Source: Magnetococcales bacterium WMHbin3 (GTDB lineage: Bacteria > Pseudomonadota > Magnetococcia > Magnetococcales > Magnetaquicoccaceae). Taken from it: a DNA stretch of 64,000 bases. The notes beneath the pieces were generated by a model, which did not search any database, was not told the origin of the DNA, and worked only from the letters and a program-made list of their open reading frames with translations. The stretch lies in NCBI GenBank assembly GCA_002753185.1, contig PDZX01000013.1, positions 1 to 64,000 of the forward strand, written 5' to 3'. Made by a program: the position numbers and the translations under genes. Positions 8,566 through 17,298 of this stretch are shown one piece after another. How positions within the stretch are numbered: the stretch's first letter is position 1; every line of letters starts with the position of its first letter.

Positions 8566-10605
8566 ATGAGTGAGCAATCGATCATCACCAGCCTGACGCA
8601 AGGCCCCAGAAGGGCCATTTTGCGCATGTTCGGCGCGGTGGCGCGTTTTTTCCTCAATTGGCTGGTGCGGATGAAACAGGCCAACCCTGGCCTGGAAGTG
8701 AATGAGCTGATCAACTATATTGCCTTGATCGTGAGACTGTTGGAAGGGCACTCCGCGCCCCCCCGATCCACGCCCCCCCCTCCCGTCGCCAGGCCGCCAG
8801 AGAGACCGAAACCGAAGGAAACGCCGCAACCGCTGGCCATCCCGCCTCTTGTCGAGGAGGGAACGGCCCTGTTGCGGGCCGGCCAACCCGATGAGGCATT
8901 GCACCGGATCCTTGCCCATCCTTCCGCCGCGACCCATGCGGAACTGCTGAATCTGACCGGGTTGTGCCATGCGCGCCTGGACCGCCCCGATCTGGCCAAG
9001 GCCGCCTGGGAAAAGGCATTGGTCATCAACCCGAATTTCGCCAAGGCGGGCTTCCATCTGGGCCAGGCCCTCCTGGAGCGCAACCTGCCCGCCGATGCGG
9101 TTCCCGCCTTGCGCCGCGCGGTGGCGATCCGCCCCGATTACGTGGAGGCCCATTGTCAACTGGGCCGCGCGCTGCTGATGCTGGAGCGCCCGGACGAGGC
9201 GGAAGCGAGTTTCCGGCGCGCGCTGGCCATCGACCCGCAACACGGGGAGAGCGGATATGGTCTGGGCAACGCGCTCAAGGCACGGGGCCGTTCGACGGAA
9301 GCGGCGGAGAGGTACCGGCAGGTGTTGCAAGGCGCCCCGGACCATGTGGGGGCGTGTTGCAACCTGGGTGTCGTGCTTCTGGACCAGGGTGGTTTGCACG
9401 AGGCGGAGGCGCAATTCCGGCGCGCCCTGGCAATCGAACCGGAATACGCCGAGGCATGGAACAACCTTGGCATTGTCCAGCACGAGCGCGGGCTGCTGGA
9501 GGAGGCGGTTCTCTCCTATCAGCACGCCTTGGCGGTCAAGCCGGACCATGCCGAGGCCTGCAATAATCTGGCGGCGGTATTCATGGACCAGGGGCTGCCG
9601 CAAGAGGCCGAGGCCAGCTATCGACGCGCCCTGAGCATCCAGCCCGATCTGGCTGATACCCGCTTCAATCTGGGGCTTTTGTATCTCTCCCTGGGGCGTT
9701 ATGCGGAAGGGTGGCCCTTGTACGAGGCGCGCCATCATGCCAGCAAGCGGGAGCGGGTCCCCTCGCCCATCGAGGTGGGGTTTCCCATGTGGAACGGCGA
9801 GGAGGTGGGCGGGAAATCGCTGTTGATCATTCCGGAGCAGGGCTTTGGCGATCAGGTGCAGTTCGCCAGATTCGCCGGTGCATTGAAGGCACGCGGGGCC
9901 AAGGCGGTGACGCTGGCCTGTTCGCCCCCATTGGAGACCCTGTTCGCCACGCTGGAGGGGGTAGATCGGATTCATGCGCAAACCCCTGGACACCCCTACC
10001 CGGAGCATGATTGCTGGACCTTTTCCCTATCGATTCCCCGGCATTTGGGGACCACGCTGGAGACGATCCCGAACCGATTGCCCTATCTGCGGGCTGCCGG
10101 GGAGCGGAGCGCCGCCATGAACCTGCCCGAAGGCATGCGGGTGGGGCTGGCCTGGAAGGGCAATCCCGGCTATTCCAACGACGCCAACCGTTCCCTGCCG
10201 GGTCTTGCGGCGTTGGCGCCCCTGTGGCGGGTGGCGGGGGTGACGTTCGTCAGCCTGCAAAAGGGGCCGGGAGCGGAAGAGGCCGCGCAACCGCCCGCCG
10301 GGCAACCCTTGTTCGATGCGGCGGACGGGATGCGGGACTTCGCGGACACGGCCGGGCTGGTGGCGCAACTGGATCTGGTGATCACCATCGACTCGGCGGT
10401 TGCCCATCTGGCCGGGGCGATGGCAAAACCGTGCTGGGTGCTGCTGCCTGCCTTGGGAACCGACTGGCGCTGGCTGCGCGACCAGCGGGAGGATTCCCCC
10501 TGGTATCCCGGCGTCATGAGACTGTTCCGTCAGACCCGGCCCAACGACTGGCCGGAGGTGATCGAACGGGTGGCGCGGGCGCTGGGGGAGTTGGCCAAGG
10601 GATGA
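8566..10605 (+). CDS. TPR-repeat protein with C-terminal GT9-like domain
   Basis: 679 residues from the ATG at 8566. An N-terminal helical region and a Pro-rich linker (about 62-90) precede about nine TPR units (to about 380). The C-terminal domain (381-679) is closely related to that of the preceding gene, with EQGFGDQVQFARF, LAWKGNPGY, DLVITIDSAVAHLAGAMAKP and a WYPGVMRLFRQ ending. It is probably a tandem paralogue. The start overlaps the frame-restored stop of the upstream gene, so the two were probably coupled. The open frame extends upstream to 8386, but that part lies inside the preceding gene. Substrate unknown. Confidence 0.85.
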   Translation: MSEQSIITSLTQGPRRAILRMFGAVARFFLNWLVRMKQANPGLEVNELINYIALIVRLLEGHSAPPRSTPPPPVARPPERPKPKETPQPLAIPPLVEEGTALLRAGQPDEALHRILAHPSAATHAELLNLTGLCHARLDRPDLAKAAWEKALVINPNFAKAGFHLGQALLERNLPADAVPALRRAVAIRPDYVEAHCQLGRALLMLERPDEAEASFRRALAIDPQHGESGYGLGNALKARGRSTEAAERYRQVLQGAPDHVGACCNLGVVLLDQGGLHEAEAQFRRALAIEPEYAEAWNNLGIVQHERGLLEEAVLSYQHALAVKPDHAEACNNLAAVFMDQGLPQEAEASYRRALSIQPDLADTRFNLGLLYLSLGRYAEGWPLYEARHHASKRERVPSPIEVGFPMWNGEEVGGKSLLIIPEQGFGDQVQFARFAGALKARGAKAVTLACSPPLETLFATLEGVDRIHAQTPGHPYPEHDCWTFSLSIPRHLGTTLETIPNRLPYLRAAGERSAAMNLPEGMRVGLAWKGNPGYSNDANRSLPGLAALAPLWRVAGVTFVSLQKGPGAEEAAQPPAGQPLFDAADGMRDFADTAGLVAQLDLVITIDSAVAHLAGAMAKPCWVLLPALGTDWRWLRDQREDSPWYPGVMRLFRQTRPNDWPEVIERVARALGELAKG

Positions 10606-10775
10606 TACGCGGATGGCGCCCGGCAGATCATCTCACCAAGGAAAGCCAATGACCGCGAACAAATCAGATACCAAACCCATCTGGACCGGCCCTGAGCATC
10701 AGAGTACGCATTTCCGCTTCTGCCCACCAGGGCATGGAGCAGATCGGCATGTCCGTCGTGGAAATCTCGTCAAAA

Positions 10776-11141
10776 TCATGGATTCTGTACCTTGAGGAGA
10801 TGCAGGTTTGCCAGAAGATCCGGGAGATCATCCTGGATGATGCTCCACAAGGTATCATTATCGATACCAAGATAACCGTGAATCAACCGATTGCGGGTAG
10901 CGACAATCAGTCGCCAGGGTATGGCGGACGCAGCGTCACGCACCACTTGCGGAATATGCGTGGCAGCTTCTCCGATCAGCTCAAGGTTTCGTACCGTGGC
11001 ATCATAGGTCAGGCCATCCGCTTCAAACCCGGCCCGATCCATCCCGTCCGTATAGGATAACGCCTTTTCGGTGAAAGCGATCATGTCATCGAGAAAGAAT
11101 CCCCAGACCCGGTCGGAACATTTCGACTCCGATTCAGACAT
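10776..11141 (-). CDS. hepT: HepT-like HEPN-domain RNase toxin (DUF86)
   Basis: 121 residues, all-helical. The HEPN active-site motif RNRLIHGY (R-x4-H-x-Y) is at about residues 83-90, preceded by the usual TYDATVRNLELIGEAA segment. HepT toxins cleave RNA and are silenced when the partner MntA AMPylates the tyrosine of this motif. It follows mntA with an 8-base overlap, the standard order. Between 10606 and 10775 I see no gene. Confidence 0.88.
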   Translation of the reverse strand: MSESESKCSDRVWGFFLDDMIAFTEKALSYTDGMDRAGFEADGLTYDATVRNLELIGEAATHIPQVVRDAASAIPWRLIVATRNRLIHGYLGIDNDTLWSIIQDDLPDLLANLHLLKVQNP

Positions 11142-11424
11142 GAATGGCTTCCCGTGCGACGAAAGGCCGCAACTCTGGTCTGAGGGCTTTTTCTGTCACC
11201 AGATCCACCGAACATCCCAACAAGTCTTCCAGGTAAAACTGTACGCCGAAATAGCGGGCCGAGGTGGCAGGCCCATCAAAAGCGACCAGAAGATCCACAT
11301 CGCTCTTCTCCCTGGCCATATCCCTGGCTGTGGAACCAAACAAGGCCAAACGGGTTACCCCGAATTCCCGGTACAAATGGTCCTTGTGCCGAGAAAGGAG
11401 TTGCATCACATGAACACGCTGCAT
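11134..11424 (-). CDS. mntA: MntA-like nucleotidyltransferase antitoxin
   Basis: 96 residues. The minimal nucleotidyltransferase signature GSTARDMAREKSDVDLLVAF (G-S-x10-D-x-D) is intact at about 25-44. MntA proteins AMPylate HEPN toxins. The ATG at 11424 is chosen because GGAGG lies a few bases upstream. The open frame extends further upstream, but that part is translated repeat array and is not protein-like. Pairs with hepT. Confidence 0.87.
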   Translation of the reverse strand: MQRVHVMQLLSRHKDHLYREFGVTRLALFGSTARDMAREKSDVDLLVAFDGPATSARYFGVQFYLEDLLGCSVDLVTEKALRPELRPFVAREAIHV

Positions 11425-11597
11425 GGAGACCTCCAGCAAACAAGCCAGCCTGAGTATCTGGAAGATCAAAATGATGGAGGCGCTAGGTCTCGCATCTCCG
11501 CTTTTGCCCACCAGCAAAACGCCCATCACTTGAATTTCATATGCTGTCCCCGAATTTCCCAGTCCCCGAATTTCCCATATGCTGTCCCCGAATTTCG

Positions 11598-11798
11598 CCC
11601 CGGACTGGCGGACACGCATCGCCTGGTGACTGTGTCCTTTTTGCGCGGCATGGATGGATGGCCAGTGCGAATCAACCTGCCCTGTTCATACAGGTCCGCC
11701 TCCATGAACATCTCCTCCGTCCATTCCGGCAAATCATCGTATTCCTCGGACTGAATGGCGTGAGCATCAACCTTGGTCCAATCTGTCCCGAATTTCAT
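11598..11798 (-). pseudogene. truncated BrnA/CopG-like antitoxin
   Basis: The frame begins MKFGTDWTKVDAHAIQ and continues EYDDLPEWTEEMF, the N-terminal pattern of BrnA-family antitoxins. After about 65 residues it runs into repeat-array sequence, so the DNA-binding C-terminus is lost. Its first codons (ATGAAATTCGGGACAG) differ by one G from the repeat unit. Its 5' end is duplicated just upstream. No BrnT toxin remains beside it. Confidence 0.6.
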
Positions 11799-11910
11799 AT
11801 GCTGTCCCCGAATTTCCCCGGCAAATCATCGTATTCCTCGGACTGAATGGCGTGAGCATCAACCTTGGTCCAATCTGTCCCGAATTTCATATGCTGTCCC
11901 CGAATTTCCC
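11726..11910. repeat. 92-bp tandem duplication of the antitoxin 5' end plus repeat units
   Basis: Bases 11726-11818 recur at 11818-11910 with a period of 92. The copy contains the first codons of the BrnA-like gene together with one repeat unit, so array growth has carried along neighbouring coding DNA. Confidence 0.9.
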
Positions 11911-12170
11911 TCCGAATTTCATATGCTGTCCCCGAATTTCCCTCCCCATATGCTGTCCCCGAATTTCCCTCCGAATTTCATATGCTGTCCCCGAATTTCC
12001 CCGTCATATGCTGTCCCCGAATTTCCCCGCTCCGAATTTCATATGCTGTCCCCGAATTTCCCGGAATTTCATATGCTGTCCCCGAATTTCCCGGTGTCCC
12101 CGAATTTCCCGGAATTTCATATGCTGTCCCCGAATTTCCCGGAATTTCATATGCTGTCCCCGAATTTCCC

Positions 12171-12370
12171 CGCGAATTTCATATGCTGTCCCCGAATTTC
12201 CCCGCATATGCTGTCCCCGAATTTCCCCGAATTTCCCTCCCGAATTTCGATATGCTGTCCCCGAATTTCCCCGCGAATTTCATATGCTGTCCCCGAATTT
12301 CCCCGCATATGCTGTCCCCGAATTTCCCCGAATTTCCCTCCCGAATTTCGATATGCTGTCCCCGAATTTT
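12171..12370. repeat. 101-bp higher-order duplication inside the array
   Basis: A block beginning CGCGAATTTCATATG at 12171 recurs at 12272 with the same irregular order of short and long units and near-perfect identity for about 97 bases. This shows recent unequal recombination rather than independent insertion of units. Confidence 0.9.
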
Positions 12371-12546
12371 CCTCCCGATGCTGTCCCCGAATTTCGCGTT
12401 CGAATTTTCCCGATGCTGTCCCCGAATTTCGCGTTCGAATTTCATACGCTGTCCCCGAATTTCGCGTGATGCTGTCCCCGAATTTCGCGTTCGAATTTCA
12501 TACGCTGTCCCCGAATTTCGCGTTAATTTCGGAATTCCGCAGGATA

Positions 12547-14628
12547 TCACGGCCCTTCACGAACGGGCCAAACAAATTTTGCATTTGTTATTCCACTATC
12601 ATACACAAGACCGCTATACATATAAACATACCACGCATTAGGATAGGCCGAACCACTTAACAATCCAAAATTTGTGGTGCCAGTCCAATAATCACTTGAC
12701 TGGACGGTCGAGTTAAAGAAGGATGATGAATTGTAATTAGTTGGCATGGCTGAATTATATTGACTCCTATCAACCAGACTTTCCAATTCCCTGTAACTTG
12801 GCAGACGCCATCTACCTGCCACAGAACCATCCGTCAAGCCACAATAACCACTTGTCAGAGAATAGGCTGCGACCAGTGCAGCTAGCCAAATCCGATTATT
12901 TTGCCCTGTCGTATCACCACTATAAAATTGAGTACAATTAGCATTCCTTAACCAGATCAATCCAGTCAAATTGTCCGTAATCGTTCCATTTGCATTGTTC
13001 GTGAAACGAGTTGCCGGCCAGGAAATGCCTTTCTGAAGATCCCCATCTTGACCAGTTCCCGAACATGCTATTGAAGCACCATTATTATCATAACAAACAG
13101 TCTGTCCGGTTTTAGATGGTGACATCGATGTCGTTTGCCCATCGCGCACTGGCCAAACATATAAACTGTTAACACCCTTTGCGCTATTATAAACTTTACC
13201 ATCATAAAAATTGACAAACCATGCGGTAGCCGGTAATTCAATATGCGAAGTGCTCGACCAATACACAAAATTCAATCCATTATCAACATTTCTTTGAACA
13301 TTTAAAAACGGATACCCTGATGACAATGCAGGATCAGATGCACCCAAATCAAGCAAACTGATCAATTCTCTGACACTGGGCAAACGCCAATTCCCAGCCG
13401 ATGACCCATCGGACAAACTACAATAACCGTTTGCCAAGGAATTGGCTGCGGTAAGCGCGGCTGACCAGATCCGATTATTTTGCGATGTCGCATCGCCACT
13501 ATAAAATTGAGAACAGTTAGCATTTTTTAACCATACCAATCCAGTCAAACTGTCTGCAACTGTTCCGTTATTATTGTCCACAAACCGATCAGTCGCCTTC
13601 CAAGATCCAATCTTTGATCGTTTTGCACTGTAAATATCATCTCCCGTAGCTTGGGGATCTGTATTTGCCAAAAATTCCGATGAAAAACTCTGAGCCAGAT
13701 CAAGCACCCCCCTGACAAACAAATAGAACAGGCGACTGATGGTGTTGGCCGCGCCGCTATCCTGCAGGAAAATCCGAATCTGATGGCCGGTGGCACTCAA
13801 ATCCGAGGCGTCGAAGGCCGTCCCGGTCGGAGTCAGTACCAAAGGTGATCCGGTCGTTGGATCCGTTGGATAGGGTGTGCAACTGCCAAGGACCGTCCCG
13901 GAGAGAAACGACATGTTGCCGGACAGCACACCCGACAGCGCCGTGCTTTCCACGCACCAGGAATAGGAATAGGGAGGTCCACTCCCCCCCTGGGCGGTAA
14001 AGTTGATCGCAGTGGTGGTGCCACCGTTGTAGGGAGAACCAATTCTGCCAATCGGGAGCCCGTCCGTGACGATCTCCAGCGTCGATGTCGATGCCAACCC
14101 ATCACAGCCAGCCGCCTTTTTCAACTCGTCCAGCGTCAGCCAGTCCAGAATGTCGTCCAGGCTGTTGGTCTTGTTATAGACCGAATTGACGAATGTGACC
14201 GCAGCCGACTTGGCCCCGGCGGATTTGGTCGGGGTGGGGGTCGGATTGACCACGCCATCGGGACCCAGACTCCAGATGACCGCGCCGACATTGGACAGGG
14301 AATCCACGGTGAGGTACGTGGACTGGTAGGAGCAAATGGCATAGGCCGTGGTCAGGCGGGAATCATATGCATATTGAATGGTGTTGCCCTGGCCGTCCGT
14401 GGTGTAGGGCAGATCGCCCACCTCTGGCAACCTCTTATTGGTCATCACATAACCTAAGATAAACGCCTTGTTGCGCTTGAGAATCTCGGCGGATCTCTGC
14501 CGGCCCTGGGTCTCCATGTACGGCAGCAGCAAAACCACGATGGACGACCACACCCCGGCAACCACCAACACCATGGCCAGGGCGACAAAACTGTATCCGG
14601 CGGATCGATGGTTTTTCATGAGGACCAT
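12547..14628 (-). CDS. pilin-like surface protein with two DUF1566 domains
   Basis: 693 residues from the ATG at 14628 (others at 14619 and TTG 14634). The N-terminus AGYSFVALAMVLVVAGVW resembles a pilin helix, but the position of the conserved Glu5 is Ala. A GC-rich middle part is homologous in layout to the adjacent prepilin. Two tandem DUF1566 (Lcl C-terminal, lectin-fold-like) domains follow at about 343-498 and 540-693. Each has a DNLTGLIWLRNANC-type start, a WRLPS-RELE/I motif and a VWPVR end. The DUF1566 half is clearly AT-richer than the N-terminal half, suggesting a fused, acquired tip. Likely a minor or tip pilin for adhesion. Confidence 0.72.
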   Translation of the reverse strand: MVLMKNHRSAGYSFVALAMVLVVAGVWSSIVVLLLPYMETQGRQRSAEILKRNKAFILGYVMTNKRLPEVGDLPYTTDGQGNTIQYAYDSRLTTAYAICSYQSTYLTVDSLSNVGAVIWSLGPDGVVNPTPTPTKSAGAKSAAVTFVNSVYNKTNSLDDILDWLTLDELKKAAGCDGLASTSTLEIVTDGLPIGRIGSPYNGGTTTAINFTAQGGSGPPYSYSWCVESTALSGVLSGNMSFLSGTVLGSCTPYPTDPTTGSPLVLTPTGTAFDASDLSATGHQIRIFLQDSGAANTISRLFYLFVRGVLDLAQSFSSEFLANTDPQATGDDIYSAKRSKIGSWKATDRFVDNNNGTVADSLTGLVWLKNANCSQFYSGDATSQNNRIWSAALTAANSLANGYCSLSDGSSAGNWRLPSVRELISLLDLGASDPALSSGYPFLNVQRNVDNGLNFVYWSSTSHIELPATAWFVNFYDGKVYNSAKGVNSLYVWPVRDGQTTSMSPSKTGQTVCYDNNGASIACSGTGQDGDLQKGISWPATRFTNNANGTITDNLTGLIWLRNANCTQFYSGDTTGQNNRIWLAALVAAYSLTSGYCGLTDGSVAGRWRLPSYRELESLVDRSQYNSAMPTNYNSSSFFNSTVQSSDYWTGTTNFGLLSGSAYPNAWYVYMYSGLVYDSGITNAKFVWPVREGP

Positions 14629-14630
14629 GG

Positions 14631-15533
14631 TCAATTGACATAAAAACTGAATCGCCTGCTGGTGCTCTGCTGACTCGTGTTGCCATCCTTGAGAAACACA
14701 ATGAAATCATACGGCCCACCCTGGTCGGACGAGGCAAGGGCCGAAGCGCCGGTCATGGTGAGAGAGCCATCCGAAGCGATGCTGGTGGTATAGGTGGCGG
14801 AACTGCAAGCCCCAAAACTGGTCTGCGGGGACAAGGACTGGGAAAAGGTGAATTTGCTCCTCACGCTGGCCGGAAATTCCACGCACCATTGGTAAGAGGC
14901 AATACCACCATCCGGTTTGAACGTCACGGTCGATCCATAGGTGACCCCCACGCTCCCGGCCGGCATGGCATCCGCCAGAATCTGCAACGAACTCCCGCAC
15001 CCCACCGCCGCCTTGAGTTCCGACAGCGTGGCCCAACTCACCATGTCGTCGGTGGTGGAGGAATAATCCGGCACCGTGATCGTCTTGGTCGCATCCACTT
15101 CCGTGACGCTATTTGTCTTGTCGTATCCATAACTCCAGACAATTAATGCAACATTTGTGATCGTCTTGGTGGCATCGCCGGCAAAATTCACCGTGTAGGC
15201 CGCACTGTTGCGATTGCAGACACTGCTGGCGCTTGTAAGATTTGTATCATAACGGTACTGCAAGTTCGTACCCATAGCATCCTGATAATCCCGCACCTGT
15301 CCGACCAGGGTGGTGGGCAGATACTTGTACCCCCCGGCAAAGGCGACCAGCGCCTTGACCGCATTGCCGACGATCACCCCGTTCTTCTCCTTGGCCGCCT
15401 GCTGCATATAAGGTGTATAAAACCCCAACCCCCCGGAGACGATCACCCCGATGATGATCATGACAATGGCCAGCTCGACAATGCTGAACCCGCCCTCCCG
15501 CAACCGGCAAGCAGAACGCGCGTCACTTCTCAT
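14631..15533 (-). CDS. type IV prepilin-like protein, MSHA-type minor pilin
   Basis: 300 residues. The leader MRSDARSACRLREGG ends at a prepilin site G/FSIVE, with Glu5 present and a hydrophobic helix LAIVMIIIGVIVSGGLG. The long C-terminal region has paired cysteines and ends in a beta-rich domain. The ATG at 15533 has GAGGAA 8 bases upstream; the longer frame to 15569 has none. The stop overlaps the start region of the DUF1566 gene. It is longer than a major pilin, so a minor or tip subunit is more likely. Confidence 0.83.
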   Translation of the reverse strand: MRSDARSACRLREGGFSIVELAIVMIIIGVIVSGGLGFYTPYMQQAAKEKNGVIVGNAVKALVAFAGGYKYLPTTLVGQVRDYQDAMGTNLQYRYDTNLTSASSVCNRNSAAYTVNFAGDATKTITNVALIVWSYGYDKTNSVTEVDATKTITVPDYSSTTDDMVSWATLSELKAAVGCGSSLQILADAMPAGSVGVTYGSTVTFKPDGGIASYQWCVEFPASVRSKFTFSQSLSPQTSFGACSSATYTTSIASDGSLTMTGASALASSDQGGPYDFIVFLKDGNTSQQSTSRRFSFYVN

Positions 15534-15646
15534 GGCCAAGTTTCCTCGCTGCGAACGAAAAGAGGTCAATAGGCACTGTCCGCCACGCCTCCACTATACA
15601 CCAGACGGCGTGACGGAAGGTACTCTTTTTCCCGGTGCCGCGACGA

Positions 15647-16867
15647 TTATTTCGCCAGGCCGTACAACGGCATGAACATGCCGATCAGCAACGTCACGAA
15701 CACCCCACCGCCAAAGGCCAAGGCGATCGGCTCGATGCTCTTGCTCAACCCCTTGATCAGGTCCTCCAACCGCCGCGCGTACTCCACGGAGGCGAAGTCC
15801 AACTGCGTGGACAGCGCACCGCTGGTCTCGCCGATGCCAATCAGGCGCACCACGAACGGAGGAAAAAGCCGAGTCATGGCAAACGAATTCTTCAACCCCA
15901 GGCCGTTGATCAGATTCGCCCGCACCTCCGCCATCTTCTCCTTGTACACCTCATTGCTCAGGGAGACGCTCAAGATGTCGATGGACTTGATCACATCCAC
16001 GCCCGCGTTGAGCAACAGACTCAGGTATTCCGTGATGAACGCCAGGTTGGAGGCGTGGATCAATTTGCCAATAACCGGCACATGCAATAATATCTTATGC
16101 ACCCGTCGCCGAAATGCAAAAACTTTGCGCATCATTGTCCGAAATCCGATTATGATGAGCATTATCGCCATCATGATCCAACCCAGATAATCACGCAAGA
16201 AATCGGCGGTGGCGATGATGCCCAGCGTCAGACCAGGCAACTGTTTTCCCGTCGAGGTCAGCAACGGCAGAATCATCGGCACCACGAAATAGAGCCAGAA
16301 GGCCGCAGCCGCGAAAATGGCGGTGAACATGAAGGCCGGATAGGTCAGGGCGCTCTTGGTCTCCCGATAGATCTTGTCCACCTTGATCATGTGCTTGGAG
16401 GCGTCATGGATCGTCCGGTCCAAGGCGCCGGTCTCCTCGCCGATGCGCATCAAGAACTGCACCGTATCCGGAAAAAACCGCCCCCAGGCCCTGACCGCCT
16501 CGGAAAGACTGGAACCGGCCTGAATCCGCCCCACCAGGTCATGCCCCACCTTGGACATGGTCGGGTTGTCGCTGTCGGCGATGGCATCCTGAATCGCCGA
16601 AACCACCGAAATGCCCGACTTCAACATCACGGCCATGTTGTTGAGCGCCTCGGCCATGGCCCCCACGGTCACCTTCTCCTCGAACAACCGCTCCAGGACC
16701 CCATAGACCGCGCCCACCACCGGCGGCAGCGGCTGCGCGAAGATCACCGACGCCCCCTTCTGCTCCAGAAAGGCAATCGCGGAGAGCGGACTTTCGAACG
16801 GCAGATTCACCAACCCCCCACGAACCACCCCGTCCTTGCCGATCAACTTGTAATGAAAATATCCCAT
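15647..16867 (-). CDS. mshG: GspF/PilC/MshG inner-membrane platform protein
   Basis: 406 residues, the usual length. Two T2SSF domains are present (about 70-190 and 275-395), with three strong membrane helices (about 165-190, 220-240, 380-400) and the conserved motifs LMRIGEETGALD and LIGIGETSGALS. It anchors the assembly ATPase in the inner membrane. The ATG at 16867 (MGYFHYKLIGKDG) is preferred because homologues begin this way. It lies downstream of an inserted endonuclease/NTase pair and before the prepilin. Confidence 0.9.
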   Translation of the reverse strand: MGYFHYKLIGKDGVVRGGLVNLPFESPLSAIAFLEQKGASVIFAQPLPPVVGAVYGVLERLFEEKVTVGAMAEALNNMAVMLKSGISVVSAIQDAIADSDNPTMSKVGHDLVGRIQAGSSLSEAVRAWGRFFPDTVQFLMRIGEETGALDRTIHDASKHMIKVDKIYRETKSALTYPAFMFTAIFAAAAFWLYFVVPMILPLLTSTGKQLPGLTLGIIATADFLRDYLGWIMMAIMLIIIGFRTMMRKVFAFRRRVHKILLHVPVIGKLIHASNLAFITEYLSLLLNAGVDVIKSIDILSVSLSNEVYKEKMAEVRANLINGLGLKNSFAMTRLFPPFVVRLIGIGETSGALSTQLDFASVEYARRLEDLIKGLSKSIEPIALAFGGGVFVTLLIGMFMPLYGLAK

Positions 16868-16911
16868 GGCCCCAGTCCTGCCCCCGAATGCATCATCAAA
16901 ACGAATCCTGC

Positions 16912-17298
16912 TCACGCCCTTTCATACAGGGTTCTCCCCTCCCGCATGGCCCGATACACGACATGGCCGAAAACCGTTGCCAAGCGTTGCGCCTCATCCG
17001 AGGAGAATACCAGAATATCCTTCGGAACCCGGAACCGCCTCAAGGCGGACCATATCCGAACCGCCTCCGCGCGCCGGGAACGCGCGGGACCAAACGCACC
17101 ATCCTCGATCACCAGCAAATCCAGATCGGACTCCGGATGGGCATCCAAGGCGATTCGCGAGCCGAACAACACGATCCGTTCCGGATCCACCTCCCGCACG
17201 ATGACCCGGACCATCTCCCGCAGCATCTCCTCCGTCACCGGAAACTCCATCGCCGACGCCACCTCCTGCAACCGATCCGCAAGATCACTCCGATCCAT
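16912..17298 (-). CDS. MNT-type nucleotidyltransferase
   Basis: 128 residues from the ATG at 17298. The signature GSRIALDAHPESDLDLLV (G-S-x10-D-x-D) is at about 46-63. The C-terminal part (RRFRVPKDILVFSSDEA) is typical of stand-alone nucleotidyltransferases. No HEPN or substrate-binding partner is adjacent; instead it overlaps the Uma2 gene by 14 bases. It is inserted in a pilus operon, so it is probably a small mobile cassette. Target unknown. Confidence 0.78.
   Translation of the reverse strand: MDRSDLADRLQEVASAMEFPVTEEMLREMVRVIVREVDPERIVLFGSRIALDAHPESDLDLLVIEDGAFGPARSRRAEAVRIWSALRRFRVPKDILVFSSDEAQRLATVFGHVVYRAMREGRTLYERA

Larger units (their letters stand above)
11532..12535. repeat. REP-like tandem repeat array, about 1 kb
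   Basis: About 23 copies of the core CTGTCCCCGAATTT, plus truncated copies, lie in units of mostly 25-35 bases (GAATTTCATATGCTGTCCCC followed by GAATTTCCC/CGCG). Variants change in blocks: a CATATG form on the left and a CGCGTT form on the right (from about 12380). Around 11600-11790 the array is interrupted by the remains of an antitoxin gene. Larger duplications (92 bp and 101 bp) are built from the units. Frames through the array give only repetitive peptides. The GGGGACAG core resembles sequences found beside REP-associated (IS200-like) transposases; none is visible here. This accounts for the gene-free stretch 11799-12546. Confidence 0.95.

Noticed and set aside
11532-12535. CRISPR array
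   Set aside because: There are no constant-length unique spacers. The units are contiguous and variable, and no cas genes are visible.
11773-12660. Proteins encoded through the repeat array (ISYAVPEFP-type repeats in several frames)
   Set aside because: All frames in both directions stay open because the unit lacks stops. There is no ribosome site and no protein-like composition.
12547-14628. Diversity-generating retroelement target in the DUF1566 protein
   Set aside because: DUF1566-like folds can be such targets, but no reverse transcriptase, template repeat or adenine-specific variation is visible in the window.
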